Origin: Methylocapsa sp. D3K7
Lineage (GTDB): Bacteria; Pseudomonadota; Alphaproteobacteria; Rhizobiales; Beijerinckiaceae
Reading direction: 5' to 3'
Assembly: GCF_029855125.1 (NCBI RefSeq)
Contig: NZ_CP123229.1
Location: 2,356,001 to 2,420,000, forward strand
Length of the DNA: 64,000 nt
Part shown: positions 26,697-35,771 of the stretch, piece after piece
How positions within the stretch are numbered: the stretch's first letter is position 1
Layout of the letters: each line of letters begins with the position of its first letter
Translations under genes and position numbers: made by a program
Notes under the pieces: generated by a model
What the model saw: only the letters and a program-made list of their open reading frames with translations
What the model was told of the DNA's origin: nothing
Databases searched by the model: none

Positions 26697-28258
26697 TGCC
26701 GGGGGATCGCTTGCCAACACCAAACGAGAAACTGGCTGAGTCGCTTTCCGCGCTTCAAGAGCTTCAAAAGGGCGGACGACGCGTCTTTCAATCGAAGGAA
26801 CTCACGCGCGTCCATCGGGAGCGCTTGCTTCGGAACGGCTTTGTCCAGGAAGTCATGAAGGGATGGCTGATCTCGTCAAGCCCCGGCGCCCGTGACGGGG
26901 ACACGACACCCTGGTACGCCTCGTTCTGGGAATTTTGTGCCCGTTACTGCAATGACCGCTTCGGCGATTCGTGGCACCTTTCACCGGAGCAATCGCTTCT
27001 TCTCCATGCCGAGAACACGGTCATTCCCACACAGGCGATCGTCTACAGCCCCAAAGGCACGAACAACATCGTGAAGCTGTTGTTCGGCACGTCCCTTTAT
27101 GACTTGAAGCAGCCACACATGCCGCCCCCCGCAGACGTGACAGTCCGTGACGGCTTGCGCCTTTTTTCCCCCGCCGCCGCTTTGGTCAAGGTTCCGGAGG
27201 CCTTCTTCATCCGATACCCGATCGAATCACAAGTCGCGCTCGCGAGCATGTCCGACGCATCTGAAGTGCTGCGGTGCCTCCTTGATGGAGGGCACTCGGT
27301 TGTTGCCGGCAGGCTGGCGGGCGCGTTCCGCCGCATAGGCCGCCCCGAATTCGCCGGCGAGATCATCACGACCATGAAAGCCGCGAGTTACACCGTCCGT
27401 GAAGCCGATCCCTTTGACCATCAACAGACGTTTGGATCGCTCTCCGCAACGACAGCCCCCATTGTCGGTCGCCTTCAAACGATGTGGAAGACAATGCGGG
27501 AACCCGTCATCAATGCGTTTCCAAAGTCTCCCGGACTGCCGAAGAACAAGGACAAATATCTGCGATTCGTCGATGAAATCTATAGAAGCGACGCCTACCA
27601 CTCACTATCCATCGAAGGATACCACGTCACGCCCGACCTGATCGAACGAGTGCGTTCAGGCAGCTGGAATCCCGATCGTCATGATGATGATCGCCAGAGC
27701 CGCGATGCCTTGGCCGCCCGCGGTTACTGGCAAGCCTTTCAGGCCGTCAAGGCGAGCGTCGCCGGGATTATCGGCGGCGCCAATTCCGGCGCACTTGTCC
27801 GCACAGCCCATCGCGACTGGTATCGAGAACTATTCCAGCCCTGCGTCGCGGCCGGTCTGCTGCCCGCTTCGGCGCTTGCCGGTTATCGCAATTATCCGGT
27901 CTATCTGCGAACGTCACGCTATGTACCGCCGCGTTGGGAAACCGTGCGCGATGCCATGCCGGCCCTGTTCGATTTGATCGAACAGGAACCCGAGCCCGGC
28001 GTTCGCGCCGTCCTTGGACATTGGCTGTTCGGTTACATTCATCCGTACCCCGATGGCAACGGGCGCGTGGCGCGCTTTCTCATGAATGCAATGCTGGCTT
28101 CCGGCGGCTACCCGTGGACGGTCATTCGCGTCGAAGATCGTGACGCCTATTTGAGCGCTCTCGATCGAGCCAGCATCGATATGGATATCGGTCCGTTCGC
28201 TCACTTCATCGCGGAACGGGTGCAATGGTCCCTGGACCAGGCAGGGCACTCTGCTTGA
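26696..28258 (+). CDS. Fic-domain protein (probable AMP transferase)
   Basis: 520 residues. The Fic core motif HPYPDGNGR (449-457) has the catalytic His449 and the anion-binding loop; only the third motif residue differs from HPFxxGN. The inhibitory helix S-x3-E-G is present as SLSIEG (Ser303, Glu307, Gly308), placing it in the class with an N-terminal inhibitory motif, so it is probably self-restrained. The first 280 or so residues are a separate region with FQSKELTRVHRERLLRNGF, resembling the winged-helix start of AbiEi-like antitoxins. Fic enzymes AMPylate Ser/Thr/Tyr hydroxyls. It is preceded by 24-bp tandem repeats and sits in the mobile backbone. Confidence 0.88.
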   Translation: MPGDRLPTPNEKLAESLSALQELQKGGRRVFQSKELTRVHRERLLRNGFVQEVMKGWLISSSPGARDGDTTPWYASFWEFCARYCNDRFGDSWHLSPEQSLLLHAENTVIPTQAIVYSPKGTNNIVKLLFGTSLYDLKQPHMPPPADVTVRDGLRLFSPAAALVKVPEAFFIRYPIESQVALASMSDASEVLRCLLDGGHSVVAGRLAGAFRRIGRPEFAGEIITTMKAASYTVREADPFDHQQTFGSLSATTAPIVGRLQTMWKTMREPVINAFPKSPGLPKNKDKYLRFVDEIYRSDAYHSLSIEGYHVTPDLIERVRSGSWNPDRHDDDRQSRDALAARGYWQAFQAVKASVAGIIGGANSGALVRTAHRDWYRELFQPCVAAGLLPASALAGYRNYPVYLRTSRYVPPRWETVRDAMPALFDLIEQEPEPGVRAVLGHWLFGYIHPYPDGNGRVARFLMNAMLASGGYPWTVIRVEDRDAYLSALDRASIDMDIGPFAHFIAERVQWSLDQAGHSA

Positions 28259-28265
28259 ATGGCAT

Positions 28266-28286
28266 AGACGGCCCCCTTCGCCGTCT
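28266..28286 (+). terminator. Terminator-like hairpin after fic
   Basis: AGACGGC (28266-28272) pairs with GCCGTCT (28280-28286) eight bases after the fic stop; only a short T-rich tail follows. Confidence 0.45.
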
Positions 28287-28620
28287 GTTCCCTATCTTGC
28301 GCCGCGCTGATGCGGTTCCAGAACGAATCCTCCGCTGATATTCAATGCCAGACGCTTCAAGGATTCTGGTTTCAAGAACGATTGCGGCATTCCCCGTTGC
28401 TTCCTTATGCCTCTTGCCTCTTGCCGCTCCCCCACCGGGCTCGATCCCCGCACGCCAGCCTTAGAGTGCCAACCTGGCGGAACGCGGCCCTCATGACCGC
28501 AAGCCCTTCTTCGGTTCCCCCTGAAGGTCTCCCCCAAACAAGGGCTTGCGTCCGGGCCTATGCGCCCCGCCCACGGAAAGGCACGGCTGGCATGGGGTCA
28601 GCCCTGAAATGAAGGAGCAA
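28287..28620. other. Non-coding spacer
   Basis: About 330 bases with no frame that has both a ribosome site and protein-like content. The stretch at 28491-28600 is rich in CCC/GGG runs. Confidence 0.35.
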
Positions 28621-28624
28621 GACA

Positions 28625-28852
28625 ATGGCTTACGGTAAAAACAACGCGAAGAAAGCGCCGCAACGCGAAACCATTCCCCCGGCATTGATCGCCTGGCACG
28701 TTTCAGAACGCGGGGAAAAGAAGTTCTGGAACCGCATCGGCGCAGCCTGGGAGCACGAGGACGGCGAGGGCCTGACCCTGCAGCTCGACCTGCTTCCGGT
28801 CTCAGGCGGCCGCATCGTTCTCCGCAAACCGAAGGAGGACGATCAGGCCTGA
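28625..28852 (+). CDS. Small conserved element-borne protein
   Basis: 75 residues: a basic N-terminus (YGKNNAKKAPQRETIPP), then AWHVSERGEKKFWNRIGAAWEHEDGEGLTLQLDLLPVSGGRIVLR. This layout recurs in small proteins of alphaproteobacterial plasmids and integrative elements, often near tra/trb or parB genes. AAGGAG precedes the ATG and a strong terminator follows. The biochemical role is unknown. Confidence 0.7.
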   Translation: MAYGKNNAKKAPQRETIPPALIAWHVSERGEKKFWNRIGAAWEHEDGEGLTLQLDLLPVSGGRIVLRKPKEDDQA

Positions 28853-28856
28853 ACCG

Positions 28857-28885
28857 AGAGGAGCCCGGTTCGCCCCGGCTCCTCT
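28857..28885 (+). terminator. Rho-independent terminator
   Basis: AGAGGAGCC (28857-28865) and GGCTCCTCT (28877-28885) form a perfect 9-bp stem directly after the stop of the small element-borne gene. Confidence 0.7.
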
Positions 28886-28979
28886 TACTGTGGGTCAGCT
28901 CATCCTACTTCATGATAGACGTCTAGGGCAGTGGCCCGCGAGGTGCAGACCAGGTCGGCACCCTCATTTCAAAAATTAT

Positions 28980-29177
28980 TTATGTTTTCGCGATCCAGTC
29001 GTCGACTTCCGCCTTCGTCTTATCTTTTCCGTAGCCATACTTCTCCTGAATCTTGCCTTCCAACTGCTCACGCTTTCCGTTGACCTGGGCGAGATCGTCA
29101 TCCGTCAGCTTGCCCCACTGCTCCTTGAGCTTTCCCGTCAATTGTTTCCAATTCCCTTCGATCATATCCCAACTCAT
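28980..29177 (-). CDS. CsbD family stress protein
   Basis: 65 residues from ATG 29177 (GGAGCAC upstream): MSWDMIEGNWKQLTGKLKEQW, LTDDDLAQVNGKREQLEGKIQ, KYGYGKDKTKAEVDDW. These are the full CsbD signatures of a small, hydrophilic general-stress protein. Its molecular role is not established. A longer frame to 29255 has no ribosome site. It heads the stress cargo of the mobile region; a C-terminal CsbD remnant lies at about 51901. Confidence 0.92.
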   Translation of the reverse strand: MSWDMIEGNWKQLTGKLKEQWGKLTDDDLAQVNGKREQLEGKIQEKYGYGKDKTKAEVDDWIAKT

Positions 29178-29382
29178 GTGCTCCTCCGTGTTTGCGTTTG
29201 GCCTGCGGACTGAACAATTTGAAAGGCGTTTCGTTCCCCCCTTAGTCTGCTTCAAACGGAGATGGAGTTTTGCAGGCTCTGCGGTATTGCCCTTGCTTGT
29301 GCGTCTTCAAGGACATGCCCGGCTAACATTGCTCCATCTCCCTTCCGTTCAAACGTACATTCGCGTTAGAGTTAAGCGTTCG

Positions 29383-29817
29383 TCACTTGTCTTTGACGAT
29401 CCAGACGCCTTCGACTTTATCGAACGAAACGCCCGGCGCGGACTTGAGCGCGTCCTTCGTCGCATTGATCGTCAGCCATATTTTACTATCTTTTTCAGTC
29501 GCCTTGATGGCTTCAAAAGGCACAGCGACTTCCTTGTCGCCTATGCCAAGAAATCCTCCGACCGAGATGATTACAGCTTCGACGTTGCCGCTTCTATCGA
29601 GGAGAAGATCTTCAACTTTGCCGACTTTCTTCTCGTTTGGATCATAGATTGCCTTTGTGTGAAGATTAGAAACGAGCAGCGCATCCTTTGGGAGCGTTTG
29701 CAGGAAATCGCCGGTGACTGCTGCGTGTTGGGCAGTCGCGATTTGCGATGAAGCCGCTACTGCAAGGAAAGTCAGAGCGCCTGCCAAGAGGGTTTTTTTC
29801 ACTTCCATTTTCTCCAT
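29383..29817 (-). CDS. Exported PRC-barrel protein
   Basis: About 144 residues with a signal peptide (KKTLLAGALTFLAVAASSQIATAQ). The mature part holds a PRC-barrel: KAIYDPNEKKVGKVEDLLLD, NVEAVIISVGGFLGIGDKEVAVP and IWLTINATKDALKSAP. It is probably periplasmic. Start choice: ATG 29817 or ATG 29808; the GGAGAAA between them could serve the second. It resembles the cytoplasmic PRC protein at 20900 in the barrel. Confidence 0.85.
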   Translation of the reverse strand: MEKMEVKKTLLAGALTFLAVAASSQIATAQHAAVTGDFLQTLPKDALLVSNLHTKAIYDPNEKKVGKVEDLLLDRSGNVEAVIISVGGFLGIGDKEVAVPFEAIKATEKDSKIWLTINATKDALKSAPGVSFDKVEGVWIVKDK

Positions 29818-29929
29818 TGTTGAGGACTGACTTAATCTCTGGCGCGGGAAAGAGTTCCACATGATCAAGGCGTTTAAACAACGTCTTTCGGGCGTGTCGG
29901 GCTGGCGCTCGCCGGGCCATATTCGGCTC

Positions 29930-30090
29930 GCGCCTCACCGAGCCTGAGGTCTCGGCCACAGAGCCTGTCCGCAGACGCCGATGATGGCGTCCGAGACGGT
30001 GCCGCTGCTGTCGATCACAAGGTCGCTGACCTTGCCAATCTTGTGTTCGGTAAGTGGTAGCGAAATTGCAGGCATCGCTTGGATACCTTT
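29930..30090 (-). pseudogene. PRC-barrel fragment
   Basis: The minus strand reads EHKIGKVSDLVIDSSGTVSDA and then IIGVCGQALWP, the first half of a PRC-barrel, without a start or the second half. It lies directly upstream of the exported PRC-barrel gene, suggesting a former tandem duplication. Confidence 0.55.
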
Positions 30091-30214
30091 CCCTGCAGCT
30101 GCGCAAAATAGTTTGCCTGCTGAACCTTTTCAGAGGAATGCAGTTGAGCCCGCGAGATGTTTTTTGTGTCTCCATTCAGGTTGGCAAAGTGTGCAGACTT
30201 TAGAGGTCCAAGAT

Positions 30215-30508
30215 ATGGCAAAAGGAAAAAGTGGCTTGCCAGCAATAGCTCTCAACGCGGTCAAATTGACCGCGTTCGCTCCCATCGTTATTGCTTTGCG
30301 CATGGTGAAGATCGGTGCCGGAGGGGCGGCGGGCAAATCAGAGAGCAGGCGAATGGTGGGTGAAAAAATGAAAGCCGCCTCGGACGCAACATTCGATGCT
30401 GCAAAGACCGTCCTCACCGGACATCCTGGCAAGGTGCCGGGACGCACGCTCGCTCTCTATCAAAAGCGCGTCGCCGCTAATTTCAAGCGTCTTTTGATCA
30501 ATAGGTGA
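30215..30508 (+). CDS. Small basic hypothetical protein
   Basis: 97 residues from ATG 30215: MAKGKSGLPAIALNAVKLTA, one weakly hydrophobic helix (APIVIALRMVKIGAGG), then a basic C-terminus with SRRMVGEKMKAASDATFDAA and NFKRLLINR. This recurs in Rhizobiales stress loci but I know no function. AGAGGTCC upstream may be the ribosome site. A longer frame from 29981 runs through the PRC remnant and is not supported. Confidence 0.55.
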   Translation: MAKGKSGLPAIALNAVKLTAFAPIVIALRMVKIGAGGAAGKSESRRMVGEKMKAASDATFDAAKTVLTGHPGKVPGRTLALYQKRVAANFKRLLINR

Positions 30509-30642
30509 ACGTGGATCTTCAAAAAGGCAGGTCCGGCGGACTCGCTTGGTCTGATCAACCGCTTTGGTGAAGGGCGTTGATCGACAAATAAAAGAGGGTG
30601 TCCGCCACCAGCAGGGGCCGACAAATTGTTAAGGAGAGTCCA

Positions 30643-31131
30643 ATGGCCGTCAAATCGATGAATGATCTGTTTTTGCGTACGCTCAAGGATATCTATTACG
30701 CCGAAAAGCAGATCTATAAAAACCTTCCGAAGATGGCAAAGAGCGCGGGATCTAAAGACCTCAAACAAGCCTTCGAAAAGCATCGCGAGGAGACAAAGCA
30801 GCAAATTGAGCGGCTCGAGACGATTTTCGAACAATGCGGCGCCGCCGCTCGCGCTATACGCTGCGAGGCAATGGACGGGATACTGGCGGAGGCCAAGGAG
30901 GTCATGGAGGAAATTGAAGACGGTCAAGTTCATGACGCGGGCATTCTTGCCGCGGCGCAGACTGTCGAACATTATGAGATTTCGCGCTATGGCACACTCA
31001 TCGCATGGGCGGATCAACTCGGCATGAAGGATGCGAGCAAGCTCCTCAAGGAGACGTTAGACGAGGAAAAGAAAACCGACCAGCTGCTCAGTCAACTCGC
31101 GGTGGCGAATATCAATCAACAAGCGGGGTGA
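30643..31131 (+). CDS. Ferritin-like DUF892 (YciE/YciF) protein
   Basis: 162 residues with four-helix ferritin-like features: LFLRTLKDIYYAEKQIYKNLP, KQAFEKHREETKQQIERLE, VEHYEISRYGTLIAWA and LKETLDEEKKTDQLL. Paired Glu/His positions (E-x-x-H) match YciF-type diiron-like proteins induced under stress. AAGGAGAG precedes the ATG 30643. It belongs to the stress cargo group. Confidence 0.9.
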   Translation: MAVKSMNDLFLRTLKDIYYAEKQIYKNLPKMAKSAGSKDLKQAFEKHREETKQQIERLETIFEQCGAAARAIRCEAMDGILAEAKEVMEEIEDGQVHDAGILAAAQTVEHYEISRYGTLIAWADQLGMKDASKLLKETLDEEKKTDQLLSQLAVANINQQAG

Positions 31132-31281
31132 AAATTTGCTTCCAGGTCGCGTCACCCGGCCTGGTGGGAAACGTTCCGCTCCTCCGTTAAAGATGGCGTT
31201 GAAACCAGGAAATTTTTTCGATTTCCTCGCTTTCTGGTAAGTTTTGATCGGGGGTGCCCCTGTCGATATCGCTATCTCAGA

Positions 31282-31629
31282 TCAGCATGGTAGCGCCTTC
31301 AACGCTTGTTCAATTTGCGCGGGATGAAAGGGCTTCGAAATGAACGCCGATTCCTGCAGTTCATGAGGCAAGTCATCTTTCCGCGAACCGGACACAAAGA
31401 CATACGGGATGTGTTTATTTTTGAGCATCCGCGCAATTTCGAAGGTCTTGCCGTTCGTCACTTCAATGTCCAGAAACGCAAAGTCCAGGTTTTGTTGGAG
31501 CGCCTTCTCTGCAGCAGCCGCAGAGGTTTGGATAACAAACGTCGCCGAGACAATGTTTTCGATCATGAACTGTAGCATCATAGAGATCAGAGGCTCGTCT
31601 TCGACGATCAGAATACGCAAATTTTTCAT
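31282..31629 (-). CDS. Single-domain response regulator
   Basis: 115 residues, a stand-alone receiver. The acidic pair is in LIVEDEPLIS, the phospho-acceptor Asp54 in FLDIEV, the conserved Ser in VFVSGS, and Lys in FISKPFH. No output domain, so it probably acts by protein contact or in a phosphorelay. It is convergent with the DUF892 gene and close to a Crp gene. No adjacent kinase; the nearest is at 52866. Confidence 0.9.
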   Translation of the reverse strand: MKNLRILIVEDEPLISMMLQFMIENIVSATFVIQTSAAAAEKALQQNLDFAFLDIEVTNGKTFEIARMLKNKHIPYVFVSGSRKDDLPHELQESAFISKPFHPAQIEQALKALPC

Positions 31630-31846
31630 GAAGATTAGCCTCTGGCGCTGCCGCGAGGATGATTTTGATTGCCCTGGCGAACCTGCTTAGAGCAAAAAGG
31701 TTTCGTTCTTAAAGTCAGATACCCTCCAGACGCTGCCTTATTCGATCTCTATGTAGTTGAACAATTGCCGTGGAGGCGCTTGTCGGCACGTTAGCCTTCG
31801 CAATCCCTGCGGTCATTGGCCTTGCGGTCGGACAGGGAGAAAAGCT

Positions 31847-32557
31847 ATGGCATCGGACCCGTCCGGCCAGGGCAGGCAAAACAGCCTGCTCGCGGCGCTT
31901 TCGCCTGAAGACCATGCACTTTTGGCTCCCCACTTCAAGGAAATGGCCTTGAAAATGGGGACGGTCTTGCAAGAGCCGGAAACCCCCATCGAGTTTGTCT
32001 ATTTTCCTCTTGAGGGGATGGTCTCCCTTTTTGCCGTGATGTCGGATGGGCGAGGTATCGAGATAGCGACGGTTGGCAAGGAAGGCGTGGTCGGCGCCAT
32101 GTGCGGGTTCGGCATCCGCCTGGGCTTGACGCGGGCCGTTGTGCAGGCGCCAGTGGTGGCCTGCCGCATTTCCTGTCTGCACTTTCACGCAGCCGTTCAG
32201 AACAGTGAACCCCTCCGGAATTTAATGGCGAGCTACAATGAAGCTCTCTTGGCACAGGTTCAGCAAACGGCGGCGTGCAATGCTCTCCACTCGATCGAGT
32301 GCCGCCTCGCCCGCTGGCTGCTTCAGACGCACGATCGAGTCGAGAGTGACGTGCTGCCTCTGACTCAGGAATTCCTGTCGCAAATGCTCGGGGTCAATCG
32401 GACGACCGTAACGTTAGTAGCACGCCAACTCCAAAAGGCGGGTTTGATTCAGAATCGGCGGGGCCGCGTCATTGTGCTTGACCGCCAGGGCCTGGAAGAG
32501 GTGGCGTGCGAGTGCTACGCCCTGGTTCGGAACCGCACACGCGCCTTATTGCCATAA
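31847..32557 (+). CDS. Crp/Fnr-family transcriptional regulator
   Basis: 236 residues. The effector domain has FVYFPLEGMVSLFAVMSDGRGIEIATVGKEG in the cNMP-binding fold but without the Fnr iron-sulfur cysteine cluster at the N-terminus. The C-terminal winged helix is LTQEFLSQMLGVNRTTVTLVARQLQKAGLIQ. ATG 31847 follows AGGGAGAAAAG. It differs from the other two Crp proteins in the window. It precedes a receiver-domain gene by 57 bases on the same strand. Confidence 0.88.
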   Translation: MASDPSGQGRQNSLLAALSPEDHALLAPHFKEMALKMGTVLQEPETPIEFVYFPLEGMVSLFAVMSDGRGIEIATVGKEGVVGAMCGFGIRLGLTRAVVQAPVVACRISCLHFHAAVQNSEPLRNLMASYNEALLAQVQQTAACNALHSIECRLARWLLQTHDRVESDVLPLTQEFLSQMLGVNRTTVTLVARQLQKAGLIQNRRGRVIVLDRQGLEEVACECYALVRNRTRALLP

Positions 32558-32614
32558 GGCTTAGGCATTTATTTCGAGTTATGTCGGATACCCGACGGTC
32601 AGGTTTGGTGGTAA

Positions 32615-33100
32615 ATGAGAAAAGCAACTAAAGAAGCGTCTCAAGCGACAAAATTGGACAGCGACCGGGTGCACGAGAATAAATCAAGAATCCCTCTGCA
32701 CCCGCTGGAAGGACGAGCTTTTCTCCTTGTCGAGGACGATGTATTGATCGCGATGAGCGTTGAATCCTGTCTTCTGGATGCAGGCGCCGCGACCGTTAAA
32801 ATAGCCGGCTCGACCGCTTTGGCGAAGAGGGTCCTTGACGAAGGCATTCGGTTTGACGCCGCGATCGTCGATCTCTTGTTGAACAACGAAGACGCCTCTC
32901 CCTTAATCGAAATTTTATCTGAGCTAGGCATTCCCGTCGTGGTCTCGACGGGTGCGGACATCGATCTCGGACACCCTGCGTTCAGCAGCGCGGTGGTGTT
33001 CCTTCAAAAGCCCTACAATGACAGCGACCTCATCGAAGCCCTCGTTGAATGGACTGGTGGCGGCCTTTTGGCGTCGTCTGCGAATTCACGGAATACTTAA
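32615..33100 (+). CDS. Receiver-domain response regulator
   Basis: 161 residues with a 30-residue polar N-terminal extension. The receiver contains AFLLVEDDVLIAMSVE, phospho-acceptor Asp86 in IVDLLL, VVVSTGAD and the Lys in FLQKPY. No DNA-binding domain. It may be co-transcribed with the Crp gene just upstream. No partner kinase is adjacent. Confidence 0.88.
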   Translation: MRKATKEASQATKLDSDRVHENKSRIPLHPLEGRAFLLVEDDVLIAMSVESCLLDAGAATVKIAGSTALAKRVLDEGIRFDAAIVDLLLNNEDASPLIEILSELGIPVVVSTGADIDLGHPAFSSAVVFLQKPYNDSDLIEALVEWTGGGLLASSANSRNT

Positions 33101-33380
33101 CAATTTTTCGGGATTTTTGATTGGACCAGCAAGCCAAAGCGTTTCAATATAAACACCATTCCATGACCTAACAATTTGTCTCCAGAATCGGACATCGGCA
33201 GCACCGAGGTGGTGCAGGCAGTCCGCCACGGCATGGGAAGCGCACGAGGCACTTGGCGGCAGCGGCGCGAAGGAACGACGCGGTTATCGCAGTCAGTCGT
33301 GGCTTGCCGTCTCCAATATAGGCTTCCTTAGTAATCGCTTGAAATTCGCGTTCCCGGCATGACCCGCTATGTTTGATTTT

Positions 33381-33848
33381 TCAGGCCGCCGCCGCGAGCC
33401 TGGACCGGATGTCTTCTTCGCCCCACCCCATCACAACATTATGGTTCCAGACAAAAACCGGCCGCAGAATTGGGGCCAGTATCTTCATCCAGGGTTTCGT
33501 GACCTCGACGTTCCAGTCATATCGAACATGCGTTCGCTCACCGTCCGGACGCAAGGTCCAAAGGCCGCGACCGTCGAGCTCGCCTGAGGCTTGTCCTTCG
33601 ATGATGGACATGGGTTCGATGCGGGTCATCCGCGTGTCAAAGGTCAGCTGATACGGCAAGGCCGTCTTCCAGGTGATCCGGTGGATGGACCCGAGCCCGT
33701 TCGCATCCCCCGCCTTCAGCAGTTCGACCTGGCTGACGGCCCGCCACCACAAGGGCCACTCCTCGATCGACGTTAGCAAAGGCCACACGCGCTCGACCGG
33801 CGCATCGAGACGCCATTCGGTCATCAAATTGAACTGCTTCGCCGCCAT
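33381..33848 (-). CDS. SRPBCC (polyketide cyclase/START-like) protein
   Basis: 155 residues: an N-terminal strand NLMTEWRLDAPVERVWPLLTSIEEWPLWWRAV is the usual SRPBCC opening; RPDGERTHVRYDWNVEVTKPWM and a C-terminal helix follow. The fold makes a deep hydrophobic pocket for lipids or aromatic ligands; the ligand here is unknown. Start ATG 33848 follows AGGATTCGATGAG. Confidence 0.85.
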   Translation of the reverse strand: MAAKQFNLMTEWRLDAPVERVWPLLTSIEEWPLWWRAVSQVELLKAGDANGLGSIHRITWKTALPYQLTFDTRMTRIEPMSIIEGQASGELDGRGLWTLRPDGERTHVRYDWNVEVTKPWMKILAPILRPVFVWNHNVVMGWGEEDIRSRLAAAA

Positions 33849-34106
33849 CTCATCGAATCCTGTTTAATTGAGGCATACACGCCGAAGGCCGCGTCCCCTT
33901 GACCCAGAAAGCTATGTAACGATGCAGCGACCCTTCGGGCCGCGAACCGGGCGTCGATCCCTCTGACCGGCCAATTCCTTTTCAGGAGGTACGTCTCTTA
34001 GACGATCCAGACTACTCATTTTCGGTAATCAGCCTGGGCCGCTTTTCCGCGCTAAAGGATTCCATTTTGCGCGCGATTCAGCGTCTCTGCGCCTGGTTCG
34101 GAAGGT

Positions 34107-35416
34107 GGACACCTCCAATAACCGTGTTTTTGCGGACTGATTCTCGGTTGACACCCGTGCTCACGTGGGCCGCTGGATTGTCGCTGCTCCGCGGGCTGCT
34201 TTTGATGGCGTACGGCGCGCCGTTTGGCTGAGCCGGCCTCTCTGGCCTGTTTATGCCGTCACTGGCCGGGACGTCAGCCAGAGCATTCGTTTCATGTTGT
34301 AGGCGAGATTGGCGAGGCCTATTTTCATTGTTGCCCGAGTCAGCCCAATGGTGCGGATGACAAGCGCCATCGGCCCCTTCTGCCTGGCGAAGACATGTTC
34401 GACGAAGGCCCGAACCTTGGACTTCTTGCCGTTGGCTCTTGCGATGGCTTCCGGCATCGGCTTGCCCTTCGGCTTCTTGCGATGGATCTGACTGCGTAAG
34501 CCATTCCTGATCATATGCTCTTCGTTCTTCGCCGAACGGTAAGCGGTATCGGCCCAAACGTCGCTGGCGGTGTTCTGCTTATCGATCAGATTCGGCAACT
34601 GCGCCCCGTCATGGCGGGCCGCATCCGTCGTCCTCCATGTGCGGATCAAGCCATGAGCGCGGTCGATGCCGATATGGTTCTTGTAGCCAAAGGCGGGGAT
34701 CGCGATATCGACCCGCTTTGCGCCGTCCTCGGCAGGCTTGGCCTTCGTAAACTTGACCGCCCAACGCGCATCGCGGTCCTTCTGGCGCAATTTCGCGGGC
34801 TTGGTTTTCCAAGCCTCGGGGATGCAGCCTTCCTTGATCGCCTTCTTCTCGGCCTCGGTGTTGCGCTGCCTTGGCGCGGCGACGATCGTGGCGTCGACGA
34901 TCTGGCCGCCCATGGCGAGGAGTCCTGCTTCGGTCAGTGCCGCGTCAAAACGCTTGAACAGAACCTCGATCGCAGGCTTGCCATCAACGATCGTGCGCGT
35001 CAGCGACTCACGGAAGTTCCAGATCGAGTTCGCGTCGGGCACGCGGTCGGCGAGGGTCAGCCCCAGGAACCGCATGAACGATAAGCGGTCCTTGATCAGA
35101 TATTCCGTCCGCTCATCTGAAAGCGAATGGCTCGCCTGAAGGATCAGGATCTTGAACATCAGGATGTGATCATAGGGCGGCCGCCCGCCCTTCGACCGAT
35201 CGCTCCTGGGCGCGGCGCGCTCAAGATCAGCTCGAAAGACTTCAAAATCAACGATTTGATTCAGCCGCTCGAGATCGTCGCCCTTCGCCGAAATGTCTTT
35301 CAGACGCTCGTCGAGATCAAAAAACCCTGGCTGTCCGACCATCCAACGGATCCTCTCCCGAAACAGGCAAAGTGAATCACAAAATTACGCTAACCGCACC
35401 AGTTTTTGGAGGTCTC
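34107..35416 (-). mobile_element. IS5/IS1182-like insertion sequence
   Basis: Contains one transposase gene. Probable imperfect terminal inverted repeats: GACACCTCCAATAACC at about 34107 and, at the other end, the reverse complement starting GAGACCTCCAAAAAC near 35416. The length is about 1.3 kb. No target duplication could be defined with confidence. Confidence 0.6.
34251..35342 (-). CDS. IS5-family DDE transposase
   Basis: 363 residues. The N-terminal domain has KGGRPPYDHILMFKILILQA and DRVPDANSIWNFRESL. The DDE core has GGQIVDATIVAAPRQRN (first Asp), VWADTAYRS (second Asp) and the C-terminal RAFVEHVFARQKG (Glu in the Y-x2-R-x3-E-like helix). It appears full-length and intact. A single uninterrupted frame puts it in the IS5 group without frameshifting. 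Confidence 0.9.
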   Translation of the reverse strand: MVGQPGFFDLDERLKDISAKGDDLERLNQIVDFEVFRADLERAAPRSDRSKGGRPPYDHILMFKILILQASHSLSDERTEYLIKDRLSFMRFLGLTLADRVPDANSIWNFRESLTRTIVDGKPAIEVLFKRFDAALTEAGLLAMGGQIVDATIVAAPRQRNTEAEKKAIKEGCIPEAWKTKPAKLRQKDRDARWAVKFTKAKPAEDGAKRVDIAIPAFGYKNHIGIDRAHGLIRTWRTTDAARHDGAQLPNLIDKQNTASDVWADTAYRSAKNEEHMIRNGLRSQIHRKKPKGKPMPEAIARANGKKSKVRAFVEHVFARQKGPMALVIRTIGLTRATMKIGLANLAYNMKRMLWLTSRPVTA

Positions 35417-35720
35417 CAGGTTCCCCAGCCGGGGACCGAGCGCAACTGCGAGGGTTGAGGCAAATGGTCAGGCTAGGTAACCCAGCAAATTGTCGCAGTA
35501 TATTAATACCATAGCATGAAAATATTGCACTGCTACCCGTTCGCGTATTATGCTTGTAGAGTTCTCAACCTGAATTTGTAGCTGGTTGCTTAGTAGCATT
35601 TTGTCAAAACCTTACCATTCCTGCATGACCGAAGCCGGAATGAGGTACATAACGAGGAACTTCTTCTGGTTGCTGACCACGGGTAAATCCTTTCAGTTGG
35701 TTGTTCTCCTGAACAGTAAA
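35417..35720. other. Non-coding spacer after IS
   Basis: About 300 bases, AT-richer than its surroundings, with no credible gene on either strand. Confidence 0.35.
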
Positions 35721-35721
35721 A

Positions 35722-35741
35722 GACCGTCCTGCGGGACGGTC
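35722..35741 (-). terminator. Rho-independent terminator of the DUF1236-like gene
   Basis: GACCGTCC and GGACGGTC pair perfectly around TGCG. On the minus strand a TTTTACTG tail follows, 30 bases beyond the stop of the exported protein gene. Confidence 0.7.
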
Positions 35742-35771
35742 TCCTAGAATTGCAAAAGGTGACGGCGATAT

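Noticed and set aside
26577..26700. Possible CRISPR-like array
   Set aside because: The units are contiguous 24-bp degenerate repeats without unique spacers, and no cas genes are near.
26555..26815. 86-codon minus-strand frame with 8-residue repeats over the fic leader
   Set aside because: It has no ribosome site and overlaps the start of fic. The repeats are reported as DNA repeats instead.
29981..30214. N-terminal extension of the 30215 gene
   Set aside because: It runs through the antisense of a PRC-barrel remnant; ATG 30215 is the more credible start.
34078..34557. 159-codon minus-strand frame at the IS5-type element end
   Set aside because: It is an out-of-frame shadow of the transposase gene and the IS end.
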